Below, piece after piece: positions 12,801 through 22,772 of a stretch of 64,000 nucleotides of DNA (the stretch's first letter is position 1; the number at the start of each line of letters is the position of its first letter). The translations under genes and the position numbers were made by a program. Origin of the DNA: Coriaria nepalensis (taxonomy: Eukaryota; Streptophyta; Magnoliopsida; Cucurbitales; Coriariaceae); contig CP114496.1 of the NCBI GenBank assembly GCA_027186245.1, forward strand, positions 3,479,501 to 3,543,500, read 5' to 3'. A model generated the notes under the pieces. It made no database searches. It saw nothing but the letters and a program-made list of their open reading frames with translations, and had not been told where the DNA came from.

Positions 12801-13992
12801 TTTCTACTGATTTAAACAGTTGGGAGTACTATCAAGTGTTGATATGGCTTGATCGCAGCTGTCTGGAGTATATATTCCAAGAGTAGGCTAGAATTTCTCT
12901 TGCTCTGATACCATGTAAAGTTCTTAATTATTCCAAAAGCTTAAGCAATTAGGGTAACTGATAAGAAATCCCTTTCGCCAGAATGGAGAGATTACTTGCC
13001 TCTTTTACATGAACAACATGTTTCCCTTTGCAAACCAAAAGTCGAATCTTGTGTTCTTCAGCTTCTGCATGTTTAAAACCAGATTTGACCCCACCTTCTT
13101 GGGGTATAATACATGGTTTGAAATAGGATAGGAACTTATCGGTCTCATGACCCTGAACCTCACGGTACTGGATAGCACGGCCACCAAGAGCTGCATCCAG
13201 CTCGACTGTCTTGATGGCAGCAGTTCCGGCTTCGTCCTAGTAAATAAATGGGTAACTAAATTGTTCAAATAAAAAATAATAATAATAATAATAATGTATA
13301 TATGAACAAGTACTAGACAAGTTTGAATATCTAACATAGTAGAACTCACCTGAGTTGTATCCTTGCCAAGCCAATAATGGATATCATGTCGTAAGGCACC
13401 ACTTTTTAAGGAAGTTGTCTACAGTGAAATATAAGATAAACATTATCTTCAAATGAAAGTAGACTCTAAGATTCAATTCACTAAACAAATGATCTTTCTC
13501 TAGGAATTTGAGAGATGTAAGATCATAATGAATGATGTCATTGAATTGAAACCATATGAAGCGTGATGGAAGATAAAAAAAAATCAAATTACTTACCTTT
13601 AGAACTACATAGGAGTCACCTGTGAAAAACTTTCCATAAGAGGACTTTGGTACAGGAACTGGCTGAAAATTTTCGATGCGCCATAATTCAAGCCCACTGT
13701 GAATTGTTAAGGAAAACAAAACATAGACTTGGAAATTACGGGATCGAAACTCAAATCCATAGATATCCAAGATGGCTATAATAGTAGAAGGGAAGCAATA
13801 GCATCGTATTTAAACCAACATTCTTATGTAATTTAATCAGAATACGAAACATGACAAAATATAAATCTCCTTTAAAAGTAAGAAGTATGAAATATGCAAA
13901 CGTTAACATGCTAAAATCTCGTGACATAAAGGATACGCCTTTTGGCCAGCCCCCTGGAAAGCTGGATCCAAATCCCTCATGGAAACAGCCAT
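6813..13992 (-). CDS. VLN4: Villin, VLN4-like actin filament bundling/severing protein (22 coding exons)
   Basis: Villins bind, cap, sever and bundle F-actin in a Ca2+-dependent way. Coding exons (minus): 13992-13937, 13696-13597, 13418-13350, 13236-13000, 12584-12407, 12315-12183, 11629-11467, 11387-11240, 11145-11045, 10880-10725, 10294-10226, 10080-10012, 9898-9761, 9652-9524, 9285-9138, 9013-9003, 8783-8643, 8490-8365, 8264-8199, 8051-7721, 7222-7020, 6926-6813. They join in phase to 961 codons plus stop; plant VLN4/5 are about 970. Six gelsolin repeats fill roughly residues 20-725. A Ser/Pro/Arg-rich linker ([18 protein letters not shown]) follows, then a C-terminal headpiece (about 900-961) with [17 protein letters not shown]. 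The start MAVSMRDLD fits the family. Intron 4 (12999-12585) has a GC donor (GAG|GCAAGT) and exon 16 is only 11 nt. The family call is firm; VLN4 rather than VLN5 is from remembered similarity. Confidence 0.95.
11760..12137. mobile_element. MITE-like element in villin intron 6
   Basis: The left end GGCTTTGTTTGG and right end CCAAACAAAGCC are perfect 12-bp inverted repeats enclosing 378 bp without coding content. The flanks are TAA on the left and CAA on the right, close to the 3-bp TWA duplication of Tourist/PIF-Harbinger elements but with one mismatch. A 17-base C run lies near 12056-12072. The superfamily is uncertain. Confidence 0.65.
12737..12902. repeat. Fold-back inverted repeat inside villin intron 4
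   Basis: The left arm (12737-12758, CTCTAGCCTACTC) pairs with the right arm (12879-12902, GAGTAGGCTAGA). An inner pair, ACTCCAACAGTTCAGATCAAGC-like at 12769-12790, matches the complement of 12847-12869. The whole segment could form one long imperfect hairpin. The right flank GCTCTGATACCATG is the complement of the CATGGTATCAGAGC motif used as primer site by many retroelements. It lies within the GC-AG intron. Confidence 0.65.
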
Positions 13993-15098
13993 ATTATTCC
14001 TGCAGCGAATACATAGTATTTTCAAATATGTTCTCTAGAACACAGCAACAGAAGTACAGAATGAAATAGCATGAGAAATGTCTATAAATATAAGAAAGGA
14101 TCATAGAACACAGCAAAATTTCTTGTCTGAATATCACTGGTTCATAAATATCAGTTTATAGAAATCTGGTAAGACTCATGGACTAACCGGAAATTTCGGG
14201 AACTTTCCTGACAGGGGCCATAATTAGGCATGAAAGAAAAACTGGAGGATCATATTCAAGAGGTTCAGTGTGTATGAAATATATAGTGGCAAAAAACAGA
14301 TCACAAAGTTGCTACCTTTTTGTCTCTAATTGTTCTAGTATAATTACAGACAAATTCCGGGTTTGAAACAAACAATTAAAGTATCGGAAATAGAAAATGA
14401 GGAGGTTAAAAACAACGAAGCTCATATGATACCATGTTCAGCTATAAGTTGTCCTGAAAAAAACTTAAAAGTTCTTGGGCAATTCGGCTTTTGAATGTAT
14501 AAATGCAAACAAGTGGCTAACTTTAATCGCACTTTGGACAAAATTTCATCTAATAAATTTTATGTCGAGTATCCAACTATTGTTTTGGTTCCCAAAATCT
14601 TATATGTCTAACCATCATCAGAAATAATAGTTATGAACTCCCCGTGTATATAATTGTACAGCTAGCTACTACCTAAGCAAGCTCCTTATTTCACAGAAAT
14701 CAACCCAAGATCATGTAAACAATTTTCCTAAATTTTCTGTTTCTAATCTGTTCAGTTTAACAGTATAATAATATAATATGACTTATTTGACTCAATCAGA
14801 TGAAACCTTCAATTCCCGATGAAAACCACAACAATCAAATAAATAAATATATAGAAAGTGAATGTAAGTTTGCTTCTTTCTATAACAATTCATAAAGAAA
14901 CATATTCCGCAAATTCACGCCAGAAGGAACGCCAAGCAAGGAAAAATGGGTATGTTTTCTGGGATTTAGCAAAACGGAAACAAACATGGAGTAATAAATT
15001 CTAAGACCCGGTACACAAAAACAGAAAACAATTAATTAATATCAATGAAGCAGGAAACAGCTGAATAATAAGAAAATCAAATTCCAAATTCTAAGTAC

Positions 15099-15290
15099 CT
15101 GGGAAACGGAATGGGGGAAGAGAAGCGGACCCTAGATCCAATCTAAGGATCGAAATTGCGGGAACTACAGTATTTTGATCATCCAGCTGCGCAGCAGAGC
15201 AAAGAGAGAGAGAGTAAAGTTGGAGGGTTGAAGAAGAGAGAGAGAGAGAGAGGAGGGAATGATGAGTGCCAGGCGTGCTGACCACTAACG
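15099..15290 (-). other. Non-coding first exon (5' UTR) and promoter-proximal region of villin
   Basis: A donor CCCAG|GTACTTAG ends an exon at 15099. An acceptor CTGCAG|GAATAATATGG at 14000/13999 opens the first coding exon, giving a 5'-UTR intron of about 1.1 kb. The exon is rich in CT repeats on its own strand, common in plant leaders. The transcription start is not known; a TATATAAAA-like box lies upstream near 15357-15366. Confidence 0.6.
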
Positions 15291-15441
15291 GCAGCTAAAA
15301 AAAAAAGAAAAAGGGAAGCCGTTTTAACAAGTAGACATGAACTGTAAGTTTTAGGATTTTATATAATAATATTAATATTATATTATTTTTTATATAAAAA
15401 TAATAATAATAATGTCCATTTTCATATAAAATCATTTTAGA

Positions 15442-16594
15442 TAGATGTGTCAAAGCGGGCCGTCCAACTCGGCCCTTTTAGAGCTTCTCACTATTTAAAA
15501 TTGGGCTCGGCTCGAAAAAAAATAAGTTGAGCTGGGCTTGGCTTGTTTTCAAATTGTATGTATGGAACCGGCCCGGAAAGCTCTTTGAGTTTATTTCGGG
15601 TCCATCCAAGCTTAAAATGAGCCAGGTTCAACCGGACTTTACCGAGTCTAAAATGAGCCCGACCATTTTTAAATAAAATATTCAAAATAAAATATTATTA
15701 AAGTAAGAGAGATTATTTAAGATTATAAGTCTTGTTAGTTTACTCTACGAGTCGGATGGGTCAAATAAATTACATATATGTGTAACTAAGTGTCTAAGTG
15801 CATCTCAAATAAAGAATAAACTTTTGGCCAAATAAAGACTTCATTGTGTATTATTAAATAATGGGTCCATCAAAAAAAACTTCACGGCCTTAAGAAGGAA
15901 AAAACGGACCTTACAATGAAGGCATAAACAAAAAAATAATAATAATAAAAGTTTGCTAATACAGTATAATCTATCATCTATTTATTAATGGTGGTTGGTC
16001 ATTGGTGGACCGCAAAACTACTTCCCACTACAGAAGGATTTTCATCTAAGAACATATTCTGAAAATATTTAGTCAAGTCTTCATTATGAGTTGTATGTTG
16101 ACCTTGATGAGATGCATGCTCTCAATCTCTTATGCATAATAATGCTTCAACCAATTATGGTTTTAACGAAGTCCTCCTATCTTCAATAACTCTCTATGTT
16201 ATGTTGAATGCTGATTCGGAAGAAATTGTTGAGACGAGAACAGTTAAGACATCTCATGCAAGTTGTGCTAGTATAGGAAATCGTGTAGAGCTTTTCTTCC
16301 ACCAATCCAAAAGGCATAAGGATTCTAAATCATTTGCACAAGAATCAAAAATATGAGAAATCAGTTTTGAGGTATTTCTGGAGTTCCATCATAGTGAAAT
16401 TGGAACTGGAATTGGAACCGGAACCAGAACGAGTAGGGCCCAACTGAGCCGAGCCCAGCCGAGCTTATTTGCCGAACCGGCTCTCCAGGCTTGGAAATTT
16501 ATCCGAGCCCATATTTGGGTCGGGCTTGATTGGGTCGAGTTTTTCCCCCAAGTTACGGGCCGGGCCAAAAATCCGGTCCATTTTGACACCTCTA
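15442..16594. mobile_element. Non-autonomous hAT-like element, 1.15 kb, with 8-bp target duplication (6/8)
   Basis: The left end is TAGATGTGTCAAAGCGGGCC. The right end reads back as TAGAGGTGTCAAAATGGACC, so the termini share TAGANGTGTCAAA. The flanks are ATTTTAGA (15434-15441) and ATTACAGA (16595-16602), 6 of 8 identical, as expected of an old hAT insertion. Both ends carry GC-rich subterminal text built from GGGCTCGG/GAGCCC-like words (15455-15665 and 16430-16580), unlike the AT-rich surroundings. The middle holds a 74-codon open stretch (16132-16356) that I cannot match to a transposase. Confidence 0.75.
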
Positions 16595-16602
16595 ATTACA
16601 GA

Positions 16603-18859
16603 CAACAAATCAACGATGGGTCACGGGAGGGAAATTATAGTCCTCGTAGCTTTTCCAATCAATTCATTACTTTAATTGTTTTAAATTTTGGGGGAAAAGA
16701 TAAATAATAATAATAATAAATAATAATAAAAAATAATAAAAAATAAAAATAATATACTTATGCTACTAATAGATATATTATTAAAGCTATGTATATATGA
16801 AATCTCAAAATATAAATAGGTTGGAATTAGAAATTTTTATTAAGAAAATATTAAATTATCGATTATTTATTTATTTATTTATTTATTTATTATTAATTTA
16901 TTAAAGTATTTTTAATTTAATTAATTTTATTTAGAAATAAATTAAACATGAAATTTTAATTTAATAAATATAAAAGAAAGTCTATCGTATCTTAATTCTA
17001 ATAATGTAAATCTTAAATTTAACTAACTTGTCATACTAATATCAAGAGTTAATAAAAATATTTTAAAAATAATGAATTTTATAATTTTTATTTGAATAAT
17101 AGATATTTATGAAAATACAATTATAAATTTTTTTCGACATTATAAAATTTGATTTACAAATAATATAGATTTAAATAATTTGGATGAACGGTTAGATAAA
17201 GAAGATATTCAAGAGCTGTAAAATATAATCAAATAGTTAAATTATTATAATGGTATGAATATTGAAAAACCTCTTAAACTATCAAGAAAAAAAATAACAT
17301 AACTTTAAATATGTTGACCGACGAATAGATAATTGAGAGTGTTATGAAAAATAATCAAGATGCTAAAGTTAAAAATTATAGTTTTACTATGGACCCTCTT
17401 TCGCGAAAAGATGCTTTTAGAACCAGGATGAAATTGAATAATTTTTTTTTGCAGTATGAAAAAATTATATCAAAATTTCTTACTATATTATGAAAATTTA
17501 GAAATGAGATTCAACTTGTTGTCAATTTCAAGAAGAAACAACTAATGATTGAGTCATATTTTAATAAGATTTTATAATTAAATCATAAGTATTATATATT
17601 ATGAAATTATTAATTTATATATTTACATTGACTTATATAATTTTTTTTAAATATATTATTTTATAAATTTTACAAATTATTAATTTTAGTATATTATCTC
17701 GGGATTGATGAAAAATATTATTTAAACAAACTTATTAATTTATTGAGGTTATACTATATATAGGGATAATAGACATATTTTTAACACATTATTTTATACA
17801 CTTTTTAGCTCATTGAATTAAAATAATCTAATAGTCAATACTTGTAATTATTTAATATTGATATTATTCAATAATTATTCATTATTGTAATTATTAAATA
17901 TTGAAATCATTCAATAAATTATCAAATGTTAATATTAAATAATATAATAATTATTAGATCAATATTAATTTAGCAGGCTAAAAAATGTGTAAAAAAAATA
18001 TGTCTAGAACATATTATCTATATATGTATATATATATAGAATTAGAATCTTAATAAATTAATAATTTTAAAATTAAATAAATAAATTTATTTAATAAAAT
18101 ATTAATTTAAACAAATTTATTATATATGAGAAAAAAATTAATCTTAATTATCTAATTTTATTAAGTGAATTAATGACATATTATAATATTTAATGAAGTT
18201 AAATTAGGTGAAATATTAGGGGGGGGAGGTTCTGACTTTCCACTTGATGCGGATATGATTTGCAAAATGAAGCAACCAAAAATCATCATCATCCTCCATT
18301 CATCTTCTGCCACCCTATGCTGGTTTGGTCTGGTCTTTCCATGTTACTAAGTTATATTTTGGACTCTCTCTCTCTCTCTAGTGTCTCTTACTTTTAATGG
18401 AATATTCCGTTTCTTGTTACCCTTTCGATGTAATTATTAAGTGCCACATAATAGTCATTTTCCACGTCATATTTATTAACAAGTAACTTACAAACGTGTA
18501 ACGTGATTAAAATAGTTTTCGAATTGAATTTTTTAGAATAGAATTATATTCAAATCATTTCAATTGAGGAGGCGTATTTTTTTTTTTCCTTTTTGGTTTT
18601 CCAAAACATATTTAATTATATTGAACTATAACAAGTTATTTAGAATCAGTTTGCCCTATGTGCTCTTTGGAGTCACGGGCATGAAGAAGCATCCGACCAG
18701 AACTTTCAATCCCACCATAATATTAAAAAATCATATAAAAAAATATATCATAAAAATAGATGATTATAATATTTTTCAAAAAACTTAAAAACATTTTAAT
18801 CGAAATTATATAAACCGTGATAATATATCTTGAAATTGAATGAACAATTTTAACTTGAC
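16603..18859. other. AT-rich intergenic DNA, nothing recognised
   Basis: Low-complexity AT-rich sequence with short tandem words (TTTA runs near 16864-16890, CT repeat near 18366-18380). No coding frame matches a family I know. A region near 17160-17580 looks weakly gene-like but is full of stops in all frames. Confidence 0.5.
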
Positions 18860-19158
18860 CTCAAACCTAAAATTCAAAATCCTAAACCGTAAAGTCTAAA
18901 CCCTAACCATACACTCTAAACCATAACTTTGACCCTAAATGCTAAACTCTAAACCCAAAATCCAAAACCTTAAATCCTAAACTTAAATTGTAAATCATTA
19001 AATCCTAAACTTTAAACCATACACTTTAAACTCTAACCCTAAACCTTAAACATTAAATCCTAAATATTAAACTTTAAACTCTAAACTCTAAATCCAAAAT
19101 CCTAAACACTAAACTTAAACCGTAAATCATAATTCATAAACTCTAAATCCTATCCTCA
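18860..19158 (+). repeat. Interstitial telomere-like tract, degenerate (CCCTAAA)n
   Basis: About 300 bp of 6-9-bp words of the form CTAAACC/CCTAAAT/TCTAAAC, with scattered exact CCCTAAA and CTAAACCC copies. The C-rich strand is the plus strand. It is a degenerate internal tract, not a chromosome end, because single-copy genes flank both sides. The ~180-bp tandem array follows immediately. Confidence 0.85.
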
Positions 19159-19183
19159 AAAATTAAAATATTTTTTTTATTTT

Positions 19184-20345
19184 AGCTTACTTAACTCTGA
19201 TTGAAGTGTTCTTAAACTTTATAAAAATCTTTAAGGGTCTATTTTTATGATATATATATTATATGATTTTATCACATCATTGTCGGATCGAAATCATTAG
19301 ATCAAAATGGTTGTCCTAATCTGAAATCCTTGACCGAGATTATTTAATCAACTTCATGAATTTTTTATTTTGACTTATATAACTCCAATGGAGGTGTTCC
19401 TAGACTCTATAAAAAATTATAAGAGTTTATTTTTACGATATATATATATATATAACATCGTTATTAGACTAAAAGTCTTGATCATTAATGATTGCTATGG
19501 ACCAAAATCTCAGACTGAAATTTATTATTGAACTTCAAGACTTTGTATCTCAGCTTATATAACTCCTATTGAGATGTTTCTGAACTCTATGAAGAGCTCA
19601 CATAGCCTTCTTATGATATATATTTTTTAATGATTTTATATCATCATTTTTTAATCAAAATTTGAAATGATTGTCCTAGATCAAAATTCCTAGACCATAA
19701 TTATTCAGTCAACTTTTAAGAATTTTTTTCTCGACTTATATAACTTTGATTGAAGTATTTCTAGACTCTATACAAAAATCTAAAAGTCTAGTTTTATGAT
19801 ATATTTTGTGTATGATTTTATAATATCTGAAACTAGTCTACAATTCCTAGACAAAGATCACAGACTCAAATAGTCTAAAATCAAGACCACAGAGTGGAAC
19901 TAGTCAAAAATCCAAACCACGAACTGGAACTAGTCAACTTCAAGAATTTTTATCTTGGATTATATAACTCTGATTGAGGTATTCTTAAACTCTATATAAA
20001 GCTCTAAGAGTATATTCTTGTTATATATATATTTTGTATGATTTTATAACCTCATTGTTGGACCAAAATTCTAAATGATTGTCATTAACCGAAATTCTAT
20101 GACTAAAATTATTCAATCGATTTCAAGAATTTTTATATCGACTTATATAACTCTGATTAAGGTGTTTCTAGACTCTATGAAAAGCTTTAAGAATCTAGTT
20201 TTATGAGATATTTTATATATAATTTTATAATATCTAGAACTAGTCTAAAATTCCTAGACAAATATCATAGACTAGAACACTCCAAAATCAAGATCATGGA
20301 TTGGACTTGTTCGAAATCCAGTCTTAGATCATGAACTCGATAAGG
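19184..20345 (+). repeat. Tandem array of about six ~180-228-bp units
   Basis: Each unit opens with a CTTATATAACTCTGATTGAG-like word followed by CTAGACTCTAT and TTATGATATAT. Units begin near 19184, 19372, 19552, 19733, 19957 and 20140, giving spacings of 188, 180, 181, 224 and 183. Units 4 and 6 carry extra GGAACTAGTC/GACTAGAAC text, so two unit types alternate as A A A B A B. The array directly adjoins the telomere-like tract, which is often seen in subtelomeric-type satellites. Confidence 0.85.
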
Positions 20346-21941
20346 TTAAATTGCGATCATAGCTCTTTAATTCAACCTGTTCATATACATAAAAAATATT
20401 TTTGCAAACTCGAATAATTGAAAATATGTACCTGTATGATTTGAAGATCTTGATTGAAAGAGGAGTTTTTTAGTGGAAAGGAGGAAAGAGAGAAAAATTA
20501 GTTCGATTTGATATATTAAGTACATGTGAAAATTTGATATCTATTTTTGTTTGAATTATCTAATCGAATCTTCATTTTTGGTATTAGGGTTACTCTCTTG
20601 AGAGTATTTCTTTTTTCTATACTAACCAATATTAATTTTTATATATAATTAGCTTATAAATAAACTTAACAAATTAGAATTTTCTTGATAAATTAATAAT
20701 AATTTTTTTTTTATGGTAAGACTATTAAGTTGTTGAGGTTTTATTGGACACATAATTTCTTCTGCCTTTTCTATCTAGAAAAATCTCAGATCATCATTTG
20801 TTTTGCATAGATAACGCTCCATTTTTATTGTGGTAAAATTCAAACTGAAAAGCTTCCAAAGATCCTCAACCTAGTCATTTTTTCAAGTCAAGATGCTTAT
20901 AAGGTTTTGGTATATAAATCCCTAATCTTCACCCCCTATTGTCTTAGGTATCTGAATCGTCATTTTTATAAGCCTGCTTATAACAATTATTTGATCAATA
21001 TATAAGCCTGCTTATAACAATTATTTGATCAATATATGTAGACTTAGAAGTCCTTTGGTTAATGAGAATAAGTCTGAATGAAAATGAATGTTAATCAATC
21101 GATTTGATTCAATTTTCATCATTTGGTTCATTACTACTCATTTTGAAGAATTAATTTCATTCTCCAAAATGCTAAAAATAGGGAATGATGATTGATAATG
21201 GGAGAGTGGGTAATGGATAGGAATTGACAAAATTTGAACTAAGGCATTCTCACCATTTCTTTAATAAAAACACGGAATAAATGAAAATTTTTAAATAAGG
21301 TCATGCCTTTTATCTCGGGTAAAGACATTTTTACTCATTTCTTTTTTTTTTTTTTCAACTTCTTTTTTCCTCTTGTGTTCATATAATCTTTTTCAGTTCT
21401 TGTTCGATCGATTTCTTTTCTTCATGTCTCAGAGGTAGGCTTCTCTCCACTAGATCAAGTGATGTTCTTTCTCTTTCGATACCTTTCTAGTTTGCTAGCT
21501 CTGACCATTTATGTATTATTATTATTCTTCTTCTCTTAGATATGCAATGTATCTTTCTAGGATCTGTAATGTTAGATATGCTTGATTAGGGCTGATGGAA
21601 AAGGTGGGGAAGATATGCATACCATGATGGAAGCTGAGAGAGAAGCTTATAGGTAATTTCATAGCTAATAACATGATGGATCTCACATTTTTGAAAATAG
21701 AAAACAACATTGGATATAGGTATATGAAGGGTGAAAGTAATCAATATCAATATCAGATGCTAGTTTGCTCTACGGGTTGGAGGCCCCATTGACCTGTATA
21801 GTAAACTAGTATTTAATATTAATATTGATTACTCTAACGATTAAATGTTGATATTGATTTTTGAATACAATAAAAAAATTTCCAACCGAATTCAATCCAC
21901 TAGAATCGCCGTCGCACTCAATCTATGACCATGAGGATACT
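20346..21941. other. Intergenic DNA, no gene recognised
   Basis: AT-rich sequence. It contains the 34-bp duplication at 20967-21034 (listed separately) and otherwise no supported feature. Confidence 0.5.
20967..21034 (+). repeat. Perfect 2 x 34-bp tandem duplication
   Basis: TATAAGCCTGCTTATAACAA and the following 14 bases occur twice without mismatch at 20967-21000 and 21001-21034. The first half of the unit is itself near-palindromic (TATAAGC..GCTTATA). The perfect identity implies a recent event. Confidence 0.95.
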
Positions 21942-22041
21942 CATGGAAATATAGAAATATAGAAATATAGAAATATAGAAATATAGAAATATAGAAATAT
22001 AGAAATATAGAAATATAGAAATATAGAAATATAGAAATATT
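21942..22041 (+). repeat. 8-bp minisatellite (AGAAATAT)n
   Basis: About twelve nearly perfect head-to-tail copies of AGAAATAT, roughly 600-800 bp upstream of the cyclin H gene. Confidence 0.95.
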
Positions 22042-22772
22042 GTGTTGTTCGATTCAAAACGTTGTGTTGTTGGAAATTTGGAATTTAGAAAGTGTAGACT
22101 TATACTTATGTAACTTGTGTTGTTGGATATCCTATTTGGATGATATTGAGTTGATTGATGCTTTAATGAGTTATAAATTTATGATATATTTAAAATTTGT
22201 TTTGATTATGATATTAAAATAAAATGATATTTTTTAATTATTATAATATCAAATTTTTATCAAATATAAAGATAAGATTTTCGGTCAAATCGGTAAAAAT
22301 TCAATTCTATTAAATGAAGGATAAGAAGTATATGAATGAAAAAGATCGCAATTTGATCATGGTTGGATGCAAAATGAAAATGAAAATTTCATTTTTTCAT
22401 TGAAGGCATAATTATCATGTAATATAATAATTATTAAGTGGATTAATATATTAGAGATATATTTATAAACAAAATTCTTTTTTGAAAATGAGTTTTCTTA
22501 TTATATATCGAAATCAATTAAAAGTAGAAAATCAAATATTTCATCATCAATTAATAGTCGAACCTATTAATTCTCACATTTATTTACCAAAGTAACCCTT
22601 GGATCCAACTTAATTCTCCTTTCTCACCTACCCTTCCCCCCCCTTCCTTTTTCCAGACACAGGTTTTCGTGGCCGTTTCTGGGTTGGAAAAGGCGCACAC
22701 TCTGCAAAAGCGTACACTTTTTGGTAGTAGCGCGAAAGAAATTTGTTAAGAGGGGTGGGTTCCTGAGTGGCC
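22042..22772 (+). promoter_or_regulatory. Upstream region and 5' leader of cyclin H
   Basis: AT-rich until about 22600, then pyrimidine-rich and GC-balanced text typical of a plant 5' leader just before the ATG at 22773. No clear TATA box is assigned. Confidence 0.4.

Noticed and set aside
16132..16356. 74-codon frame as hAT transposase
   Set aside because: No transposase motifs; far too short and unlike the family.
17160..17580. Decayed gene in AT-rich DNA
   Set aside because: Stops in every frame and no recognisable motif.
18860..19158. True telomere or chromosome end
   Set aside because: The units are degenerate and intact genes continue on both sides.
21037..22450. A large MITE or transposon between repeated TGAAAATGAA words
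   Set aside because: No consistent inverted ends or target duplication could be found.
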